Below, piece by piece: positions 5,717 to 10,504 of a stretch of DNA of 10,504 bases. The position numbers and the translations under genes were made by a program. Location: the NCBI GenBank assembly GCA_038324115.1, contig JBBQHQ010000090.1, forward strand, positions 1-10,504, written 5' to 3'. How positions within the stretch are numbered: position 1 is the stretch's first letter; each line of letters begins with the position of its first letter. Under the pieces are notes generated by a model. The model was given only the letters and a program-made list of their open reading frames with translations. It had not been told where the DNA came from and did not search any database. Origin of the DNA: Gaiellasilicea sp038324115. Its GTDB lineage: Bacteria > Actinomycetota > Thermoleophilia > Gaiellales > Gaiellaceae.

Positions 5717-6774
5717 GGCTGCCGCAGAACCGGTTCGTGCTCGGGGCGCTCGCCGTCGTCCTGCTCGCCGTCGCCGTGACGCTCCTCTGGTGGCGTGGGC
5801 CCGACTGGAAGGTCGTGTACCACGCGTTCGACCTCGTCAACTGGGCTTGGGTCTTCTTCGCGCTCGGGCTGAACCTGTGCTCGGTCGTGGCGCGCGCGTC
5901 CGCGTGGCGCCTGACGATCGACCAGGCGCTGCCCCGTCCGCACCCGCCCTTCATCCACGTCTTCTCGGCCTTCGCGGTGGGGCTGCTCGGGAACGCAGCT
6001 CTCCCGGGGCGGATCGGCGAGCTGGCGCGCGTCGCCGTCCTCAGGCGGCGGCTCCCGCGTCAGCGCCAGGGGACGACCGCGGCGCTCGTCGGCACCGTGT
6101 TCGCCCACCGGCTCTTCGACGTCGTCCCGGCCCTGCTGCTCGTGGTCTACGTGCTCGCGACGGCGAAGATCCCGCACTGGGCGGTGACGAGCCTCGTCGT
6201 CGTCTCGGCGGTCGGGGTCGCGCTCTTCGCGCTCGGCGTGATCGGCGCCCGCCGCGGCGAGCGGCCGCCGGACGGAGCCAAGCCGCTGAAGCGGCTGCTG
6301 GCGATGGCGCGGCAGGGGCTCTCGGTCCTCCGCTCGCCGCTCGTCGCCGGCGGCGCGATCATGCTCCAGTGCCTCGGCTGGGTCTTCCAGCTCCTCGCGG
6401 TCTACGTGGCGATGCGGGCATTCGACATCCACGCACCGCTGCCCGCGGCCGGGCTCGTGCTGCTCCTGATGAACGTCGCCACGATCTTCCCGATCTGGCC
6501 CGGAAACATCGGGCTCCTGCAGGCGGCCGTCGCCCTCCCGCTCGTCCAGTACGGGGTCGACTACGGGACCGGCTTCGCCTACGGGATCGTGCTCCAGGTG
6601 GTCGAGATGTCCGTCGGCGTCGGGGTCGGGCTGCTCTTCCTGGCCCGCGAGGGGATGTCGTTTGCGACGTTGCGGGACATGCCAGAGGCGGTCGATTTGC
6701 CGCTCGACGAGGACGACCCCGGGGAGGAACTCGGGCCAGGTGCCGGGACTGCGCGCGCTCGCCTCTCCGGCTAG
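5713..6774 (+). CDS. Flippase-like integral membrane protein (LPG_synthase_TM / UPF0104 family)
   Basis: A 353-residue polytopic membrane protein. Hydrophobic segments include about 9-26, 44-62, 82-95, 136-150, 158-178, 210-232, 245-262 and 288-312. Conserved marks of the lysylphosphatidylglycerol-synthase-transmembrane/AglD family are NAALPGRIGELARV (94-107), FAHRLFDVV (130-138) and FPIWPGNIGLLQAA (259-272). There is no C-terminal catalytic domain, so it is not a full MprF; the tail after 325 is acidic and ends in Ala/Arg/Gly. The family is linked to lipid or lipid-linked-sugar handling, but its biochemical role is mostly unproven. The GTG start at 5713 overlaps the glycosyltransferase TGA (GTGA) and has GGAGG (5704-5708) 4 nt upstream. 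The glycosyltransferase's product is a reasonable guess for its substrate. Confidence 0.85.
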   Translation: MRLPQNRFVLGALAVVLLAVAVTLLWWRGPDWKVVYHAFDLVNWAWVFFALGLNLCSVVARASAWRLTIDQALPRPHPPFIHVFSAFAVGLLGNAALPGRIGELARVAVLRRRLPRQRQGTTAALVGTVFAHRLFDVVPALLLVVYVLATAKIPHWAVTSLVVVSAVGVALFALGVIGARRGERPPDGAKPLKRLLAMARQGLSVLRSPLVAGGAIMLQCLGWVFQLLAVYVAMRAFDIHAPLPAAGLVLLLMNVATIFPIWPGNIGLLQAAVALPLVQYGVDYGTGFAYGIVLQVVEMSVGVGVGLLFLAREGMSFATLRDMPEAVDLPLDEDDPGEELGPGAGTARARLSG

Positions 6775-7675
6775 CCTCAAGGGCGTCCTTCCGGCCACCG
6801 AGGCCGCCGCCGCCCTCGTCGAGGGACTGCGCGCGGGCGGGGCGGAGGCCGACGCGCTCCCGGTTGCGGACGGGGGCGAGGGCACCGCGGACGTCCTCCA
6901 CGCAGCCCTCGGAGGCGCGTGGCAGGCCGTGCAGGTCGAGGACGCGTTCGGCGCCCCGCGGACGGCGCGCTGGCTCCTGCTCCCGGACGGGACCGCCGTC
7001 GTCGAGGCGGCGGCGGCCGTGCCGCTCGACCCCTCCCGGCTCGACCCGCTTGCCGCCTCGAGCCGCGGCCTCGCCACGCTGATCCGGGCCACCGGAGCGC
7101 CGACCTCGCTGCTCGTCACGCTCGGGGGCACGGCGACCATGGACGCGGGTGCGGGGCTGCTCGCAGCGCTGAGCGAGCTGCCGGCGCCGACGCGCGTGCT
7201 CTGCGACGTGCGGACGACGCTGCCGGAGGCGCCGGCAGCTTTTGGGCCGCAGAAGGGGGCGACGCCGGAGCTCGTCGCCGAGCTCGAGGAGCGGTTCCGG
7301 GCGGCGGGCCTGAACGCCTACGCCGGCCTCCCGGGCGGCGGCGCGGCCGGCGGGCTCGGTGCGGCGCTCGCGTCCCTCGGCGCGAAGCTCGTCCCGGGCG
7401 CGCCGTTCCTGCTCGACCTGATCGGCTTCGACCCCGCCGGCTACGACCTCGTCGTCACGGCGGAGGGGACGGTGGACGCGACCACGCGCTCGGGGAAAGC
7501 CCCGGCGGAGGTCGCCCGGCGCTGCGCCGCGGCCGGGGTGCGCTGCGTCGTCGCGGGCGGGCGCGTGCTCGGGCCGGTCGAGGGCGCCGAGACGGTCGCA
7601 CTCTCGGGCGACCCCGCGCGGGCGTGGTCGGACCTCGTCGAGCTTGGACGCGACTTAGTTGCTCAGAGCAACTAA
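6740..7675 (+). CDS. Glycerate kinase (GarK/GlxK-type), compact form
   Basis: A 311-residue member of the type-1 glycerate kinase family, which phosphorylates D-glycerate with ATP in the cytoplasm. Marks: SLKG (12-15), PVADGGEGTADVL (41-53), VTLGGTATMDAGAGLL (126-141), CDVRTTL (155-161), AFGPQKGATPELV (167-179), LPGGGAAGGLGAAL (197-210) and VTAEGTVDATTRSGKAP (239-255). Family members have about 375 residues. Here about 40 residues are missing between GAGLL and CDV, and the N-terminal APDSFKG motif reads SPASLKG, losing its Asp. GTG at 6740 is chosen because homology begins at once; GGGGAGGA (6721-6728) lies 11 nt upstream, a rather long spacing. It overlaps the membrane-protein gene by 35 bp. 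The link to glycolipid genes is unexplained and the altered motif leaves substrate open. Confidence 0.82.
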   Translation: MPGLRALASPASLKGVLPATEAAAALVEGLRAGGAEADALPVADGGEGTADVLHAALGGAWQAVQVEDAFGAPRTARWLLLPDGTAVVEAAAAVPLDPSRLDPLAASSRGLATLIRATGAPTSLLVTLGGTATMDAGAGLLAALSELPAPTRVLCDVRTTLPEAPAAFGPQKGATPELVAELEERFRAAGLNAYAGLPGGGAAGGLGAALASLGAKLVPGAPFLLDLIGFDPAGYDLVVTAEGTVDATTRSGKAPAEVARRCAAAGVRCVVAGGRVLGPVEGAETVALSGDPARAWSDLVELGRDLVAQSN

Positions 7676-7679
7676 GTCG
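7651..7679. terminator. Perfect 14-bp inverted repeat between convergent genes, probable two-way terminator
   Basis: CGACTTAGTTGCTC (7651-7664), one base, GAGCAACTAAGTCG (7666-7679), with no mismatch. In RNA it makes a 13-bp stem with a CAG loop. It contains the glycerate kinase TAA (7673-7675) and ends 1 bp before the stop of the convergent gene (7681). There is no T-run on either side. AT-rich stems are unusual for terminators in this GC-rich context; the AGTTGCT/AGCAACT arms also resemble MarR-type operators, but no promoter is nearby. Confidence 0.65.
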
Positions 7680-7680
7680 T

Positions 7681-8091
7681 TCAGCGCTGGTCGGCTGCGC
7701 GGAGCTTCCGCGCCAGCGCCTGCAGCAGCTTCCAGGCGATCCTGGCGTCCGACTCGACGATCGGCCGGAACTCCCAGAACGTCATCCCGTAGAGCGTCAC
7801 GTCCGACTCGGCGACCACGGTCGCGGTCCGGGCGCCCTCGTCGATCAGCGCGATCTCACCGAAGTAGTCGCCGGGCCCCAGCGTGCCGCGGTCCTCGCCC
7901 TGGACGGTGACAGTGACCGTCCCGGCGCCGATCACGAAGAAGCCGGCGCCCGCGGCGCCCTCGGTGGTCAGCGTCTCGCCGGCCTCGAGCGTGCGCTCCT
8001 TGAACGAGTCCGCGATCCGCTCCAGCTCCCGCCGACCAAGGTCGGAGAAGAGGGGGACGCGGGCGATGCTGTCCGGTGCGGGACGGGCCAT
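7681..8091 (-). CDS. Stand-alone cyclic-nucleotide-binding domain protein (CRP-like, no HTH)
   Basis: A 136-residue protein that is essentially one cNMP-binding beta-roll. RVPLFSDLGRRELERIADSF (11-30) is the usual N-terminal helix, followed by the beta-roll with LGPGDYFGEIALIDEGARTA (71-90). The last stretch is the phosphate-binding cassette, with Gly78, Glu79 and Arg88 present, so cAMP or cGMP binding is credible. A C-terminal helix (113-133) ends the protein; the DNA-binding helix-turn-helix of CRP/FNR proteins is absent, so it is not a transcription factor of that type. The residue count matches a complete single-domain protein, not a break: the stop is clean. ATG at 8091 lies 9 bp after xseB, without a Shine-Dalgarno. 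Its partner is unknown. Confidence 0.85.
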   Translation of the reverse strand: MARPAPDSIARVPLFSDLGRRELERIADSFKERTLEAGETLTTEGAAGAGFFVIGAGTVTVTVQGEDRGTLGPGDYFGEIALIDEGARTATVVAESDVTLYGMTFWEFRPIVESDARIAWKLLQALARKLRAADQR

Positions 8092-8097
8092 GGCCGG

Positions 8098-8103
8098 ATC
8101 CTA
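8098..8103 (-). promoter_or_regulatory. Possible -10 box (TAGGAT) for the cNMP-binding protein
   Basis: Minus-strand TAGGAT, matching TATAAT at four positions, is 6 nt before the ATG at 8091, compatible with leaderless transcription. It overlaps the xseB TAG stop, which supplies part of the match. Confidence 0.3.
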
Positions 8104-8340
8104 TGCGTCCGGGGACGGGTCCGAGAAGGGCGTGGCCGCCTCCGCCCTGCGGGCGAGCTGCTCGATCTTCCCCTCGGCCGCGTCGAGGCGCCCCAGGCAG
8201 TAGCGCAGGAGCTCCTCGCCCCGCTCCCAGAGCGCGATCGCCTCGTCCAGCCCGGCCTGGCCTTTCTCGAGGCGCTCGACGATTCCCTCCAGCTCGCGCT
8301 GGGCCTCCTCGAAGGAGAGCTCGGGTGCCGGCTCGCTCAC
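8101..8340 (-). CDS. xseB: Exodeoxyribonuclease VII small subunit
   Basis: A 79-residue protein with the XseB core LSFEEAQRELEGIVERLEKG (8-27), LDEAIALWERGEELLRYC (31-48) and RLDAAEGKIEQL (51-62), all helical. It binds the large subunit XseA in several copies to form exonuclease VII, which degrades single-stranded DNA to short oligonucleotides. Length is normal. GTG at 8340 is set by the 4-bp GTGA overlap with xseA and by a strong GAGGAGG (minus strand of 8348-8354) 7 nt upstream. The C-terminal ten residues are an acidic Pro/Ser tail. It lies just upstream of the cNMP-binding gene. Confidence 0.93.
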   Translation of the reverse strand: MSEPAPELSFEEAQRELEGIVERLEKGQAGLDEAIALWERGEELLRYCLGRLDAAEGKIEQLARRAEAATPFSDPSPDA

Positions 8341-9557
8341 GGGCGCACCTCCTCGACCCGCGCGTCGAAGGCGCCGGCGGAGAGTTCCACCTCGACGAGG
8401 GCGCCCGGCGACAGCCCCTCGGCCGAGCGGAGGATCCCGGCGGGGCCGCGGGCGATCGCGTATCCGCGCTCCAGCGTGGCCCGCGGCGAGAGCGCTGCGA
8501 GACGGGCGCCGGCCCGCTCGATCCCGGCCCGGCGGCGCTCGACGAGCAGGGCGGGGCCGCGACCGAGCCGCTCGCGGAGCAGGGTGACCCGCTGCGCGTC
8601 GCGCTCGAGCGCCCGCCTCGCGCCGCGCTCCAGCCCGGTGTGGGTGGCGCGGAGCCGATCGCGGTCGCGCTCGAGCGTCCGCCGCACGCACCGCTCGAGC
8701 GCGTGGCCCGCGCGGCCGAGCTCGCACTGGAGCTCGGCGAGGTCGGGGACGACGAGCTTCCCGGCCATCGTCGGCGTCGAGGCGCGGACGTCGGCGGCGA
8801 GATCGCAGAGGGGCGTGTCCTGCTCGTGCCCGACGGCGGAGACGACGGGGACGGGGCAGGCGGCGACGGCGCGGACGACGCGCTCGTCGCTGAATGGGAG
8901 GAGGTCGTCGAAGCTGCCACCGCCGCGGGTGAGGACGACCACGTCGACGTCGGGCTCGCGGCAGACCGCCTCGAGCGCGGCCACGATCCCGGCGACCGCG
9001 CGCGGTCCCTGAACGAGGGTCTCGGCGACGACGACCCGGGCGGCCGGGAAGCGCGCCGTGATCGTGGTCAGGACGTCCTGCTTCGCCGCGGCGTCGTTCC
9101 CGGTCACGAGCCCGATCCGGCGGGGGAAACGGGGGAGAGGCCGCTTGCGGGCGGCGTCGAAGAGGCCGTCGGCGGCGAGCTGCTGCTTCAGGCGCTCGAT
9201 CGCGGCCAGGTGGGCGCCGAGCCCGAAACGTTCGATCGAGAGGACGCGGAGCCGGAACTCGCCCTTCTGCGCGAAGAGCTCCGGCCGCCCGTAGACGTGG
9301 ACGCGCTCCCCGTCGGTCAGCTCGAGCCCGAGCGCGTCGAAGGAGCGGCGCGGCATCGAGGCGGGCAGGCAGGCGCCGTCGCTCGGGTCCTTGAGAGTGA
9401 GGAAGACGCTCGCCCAGCGCTCGTGGCGGCGAAGCTCGGTCACCTCGCCCTCGATCCACAGCGTCGGCAGCCGCTGGAGCCAGTCCGCGACGCCCCGGTT
9501 GAAGCCGGCGACGCTGTAGACCTTGCGGTCGCCGTAGTGGAGCGGCTCGACCTTCAC
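8337..9557 (-). CDS. xseA: Exodeoxyribonuclease VII large subunit
   Basis: A 406-residue XseA, near family length. Domains in order: N-terminal OB-fold DNA-binding domain (about 12-108, with LWIEGEVTE at 33-41), catalytic domain (about 115-275) with IGLVTGNDAAAKQDV (148-162), RGGGSFDDL (211-219) and VGHEQDTPLCDLAADVRAST (242-261), then an Arg/Glu-rich coiled-coil arm (about 272-355) for XseB binding, and C-terminal LSPRATLERGYAI (356-368). The usual GHETD is GHEQD and usual APTPT is ASTPT; key His244 and Asp247 remain. It digests single-stranded DNA from both ends in repair and mismatch processing. Start is GTG at 9557; GGAG is only 2 nt upstream and TAGGCT is 7 nt upstream, so it may be leaderless. 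It translationally couples to xseB. Confidence 0.94.
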   Translation of the reverse strand: MKVEPLHYGDRKVYSVAGFNRGVADWLQRLPTLWIEGEVTELRRHERWASVFLTLKDPSDGACLPASMPRRSFDALGLELTDGERVHVYGRPELFAQKGEFRLRVLSIERFGLGAHLAAIERLKQQLAADGLFDAARKRPLPRFPRRIGLVTGNDAAAKQDVLTTITARFPAARVVVAETLVQGPRAVAGIVAALEAVCREPDVDVVVLTRGGGSFDDLLPFSDERVVRAVAACPVPVVSAVGHEQDTPLCDLAADVRASTPTMAGKLVVPDLAELQCELGRAGHALERCVRRTLERDRDRLRATHTGLERGARRALERDAQRVTLLRERLGRGPALLVERRRAGIERAGARLAALSPRATLERGYAIARGPAGILRSAEGLSPGALVEVELSAGAFDARVEEVRP

Positions 9558-9564
9558 GGCTCCG

Positions 9565-9570
9565 AGCCTA
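9565..9570 (-). promoter_or_regulatory. Possible -10 box (TAGGCT) for xseAB
   Basis: In the 34-bp gap before xseA, minus-strand TAGGCT lies 7 nt before the GTG at 9557. Unlike some other candidates here, it does not coincide with a stop codon. No convincing -35 is visible. Confidence 0.38.
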
Positions 9571-9591
9571 GACGACCTCGGCCGGACGGCG

Positions 9592-10380
9592 TCAGCCCAG
9601 GCTCAGGACCGCGATCGGACCGGGGCGGTGGCAGTCGAGCGCGCCTTTGCCCTCGAATGCGAACGTGCGGCCACCGTTCGCGTCGGCCGCCCGACGCGTG
9701 CCCGTGAGCCCGAAATGGCCGAGGATCCTGCTGGCGTCATAGCCGTTGAAGGTCACCGTCCGGAGCACGATCGTGTCACTGCGGCGGTGGCGTGCGCGGA
9801 CGTAGGCCGGCACGGTTTCGCGCCGGCTGGCCTCCTCGCGGAGACGTGGGCCGGCCCGTCCGGAGGAGAACCAGACGAAATACTCGCGCGAGAACAGCGC
9901 GTCGACGCGGCGGGCGTCCCCTCGGTTGAACGCCCGGACGAACGCAGCGAGCGTCGCCCTCGCGGCCGCGGCGTCGCAGCGCACGCCACTGGGCGACCGG
10001 AAGGGGTCGTTCAGGATCTCGAGCGGCAGGTCGGTGCTCCCGCGCAGCCCCGCGCGTACCCCGCCGATCCCGCCGCGCGGGACCCGCACGCGCGCCGTGT
10101 AGAGGCCGTCCGGGTGCGCGGTCGGCGCGGCGAAGCCGATCGTCGCCGGGGCGCCGGTGCGGCTGAGCAGGCGGACGAACATCCCGATCGCGTTCCAGGG
10201 GCGGCGCCCGGCGTCCGTGCCCACCTCGACCTTCCACGCGATCCGGACGGTGCTCCCGGGCTTCGCGTCGAGCGCGAGCGGGGAGGTCAGCTCCGCGCTC
10301 GCGCCCTCCTTCGCGTCGGCGCTGCCAGCCGCGACGAGCAGCGCGGCGAGGCCGGCTGCGAGCAGTGCCCAGGGTCTCAT
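9592..10380 (-). CDS. Secreted protein with beta-rich N-terminal part and SnoaL/NTF2-like C-terminal domain
   Basis: A 262-residue protein I cannot name. Residues 1-23 are a typical Sec signal peptide: Arg2, hydrophobic core WALLAAGLAALLVAAG (4-19), and an ADA cleavage site before Lys24; there is no lipobox cysteine. Residues 28-125 look like a beta-sandwich (alternating hydrophobic strands such as STVRIAWKVEV and LYTARVRVPRGG). Residues 139-245 resemble a SnoaL/NTF2-like fold, starting ARATLAAFVRAFNRGDARRVDALF (140-163, helices then the cone). The mature chain has exactly two cysteines, C135 and C250, flanking this domain, suggesting one disulfide outside the cell. ATG at 10380 is needed for the signal peptide; AGAGG lies 1 nt upstream. 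Same strand as xseA, 34 bp apart. Function unknown. Confidence 0.72.
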   Translation of the reverse strand: MRPWALLAAGLAALLVAAGSADAKEGASAELTSPLALDAKPGSTVRIAWKVEVGTDAGRRPWNAIGMFVRLLSRTGAPATIGFAAPTAHPDGLYTARVRVPRGGIGGVRAGLRGSTDLPLEILNDPFRSPSGVRCDAAAARATLAAFVRAFNRGDARRVDALFSREYFVWFSSGRAGPRLREEASRRETVPAYVRARHRRSDTIVLRTVTFNGYDASRILGHFGLTGTRRAADANGGRTFAFEGKGALDCHRPGPIAVLSLG

Positions 10381-10444
10381 GCCTCTTCTACACCGGGTGC
10401 GGCCTTCCGGTTCCGGGTGCGCACGACTGGGGCGTGAGCTGGTC

Positions 10445-10461
10445 GGGCCGCGGAGCGGCCC
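10445..10461. terminator. GC hairpin in the right-hand non-coding end
   Basis: GGGCCGC (10445-10451), GGA, GCGGCCC (10455-10461): a perfect 7-bp stem with a 3-nt loop. No T-tract follows. It could end a minus-strand or plus-strand gene lying beyond the window, or be incidental in GC-rich DNA. Confidence 0.35.
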
Positions 10462-10467
10462 CTTCAG

Positions 10468-10502
10468 GGATCTGTGCGCGCTGGAGATCCGCTTTTGCGG
10501 AT
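10468..10502. other. Two overlapping, mutually exclusive short inverted repeats
   Basis: GGATCT (10468-10473) pairs with AGATCC (10485-10490); ATCCGC (10487-10492) pairs with GCGGAT (10497-10502) around TTTT. Both use bases 10487-10490, so only one can form at once. The window ends 2 bp later, so the gene context is unknown. Confidence 0.35.
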
Positions 10503-10504
10503 GT

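Noticed and set aside
6662..6739. Longer glycerate kinase start at 6662
   Set aside because: The added 26 residues are Arg/Cys/Thr-rich, lie in the shadow of the membrane-protein gene and have no family similarity.
7651..7679. Attachment site or transposon end
   Set aside because: A single near-centred palindrome with no target duplication, integrase or transposase nearby; terminator or operator explains it better.
6919..9012. A 697-codon plus-strand frame over glycerate kinase, cNMP gene and xseAB
   Set aside because: No recognisable domain, biased composition and complete overlap with well-supported genes.
8101..9459. A 452-codon minus-strand frame that contains xseB at its end
   Set aside because: Only the last 79 codons match a family (XseB), with their own GTG and strong Shine-Dalgarno; the rest is the shadow of xseA.
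10381..10504. tRNA or known riboswitch in the right-hand non-coding end
   Set aside because: The stems are too short and there is no cloverleaf, T-loop signature or riboswitch core that I can recognise.

Overview
The window is very GC-rich (roughly 70% by eye) and almost fully coding, with G/C at nearly all third codon positions, frequent GTG starts and 4-bp stop/start overlaps. Gene content (a cystathionine beta-synthase with CBS domains, a PimA-like GT4 glycosyltransferase, an LPG-synthase-type membrane protein, a stand-alone cyclic-nucleotide-binding protein beside xseAB) suggests a chromosome of the Actinomycetota. A deep lineage such as the Thermoleophilia is my inference, not proven. 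I see no insertion sequence, prophage, CRISPR array, tRNA or rRNA.

Layout. (1) 3-575, +: C-terminal part of cystathionine beta-synthase, running convergently into (2) 514-4052, -: four genes in the transcription order mhqO-like ring-cleaving dioxygenase, mhqD-like carboxylesterase, adenosine-deaminase-like hydrolase, EamA-family transporter. (3) 4108-4554, +: a MarR-family regulator divergent from the dioxygenase. The 55-bp gap and the regulator's first codons hold a layered inverted repeat overlapping a good minus-strand promoter. Regulator, dioxygenase and esterase together look like the Bacillus MhqR/mhqNOD quinone-response system without the nitroreductase. (4) 4574-7675, +: PimA-like glycosyltransferase, flippase-like integral membrane protein and a compact glycerate kinase, each overlapping the next. 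(5) 7651-7679: a perfect 14-bp inverted repeat between convergent stop codons, probably a two-way terminator. (6) 7681-10380, -: in transcription order a secreted protein with a SnoaL/NTF2-like domain, xseA, xseB and a small cyclic-nucleotide-binding protein. (7) 10381-10504: non-coding, with several short inverted repeats.

How the genes may work together. The MarR protein probably represses both itself and the dioxygenase-esterase operon; a quinone or phenolic ligand would release it. The deaminase-like protein and exporter could be co-transcribed downstream, which would be a new composition for such a regulon. The glycosyltransferase and membrane protein probably serve cell-envelope glycolipid synthesis. 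XseA and XseB form exonuclease VII. The most distinctive items are the Mhq-like module with its operator, the altered second metal-site/substrate motif of the deaminase, the changed EX7E motif of the glycosyltransferase and the shortened glycerate kinase.
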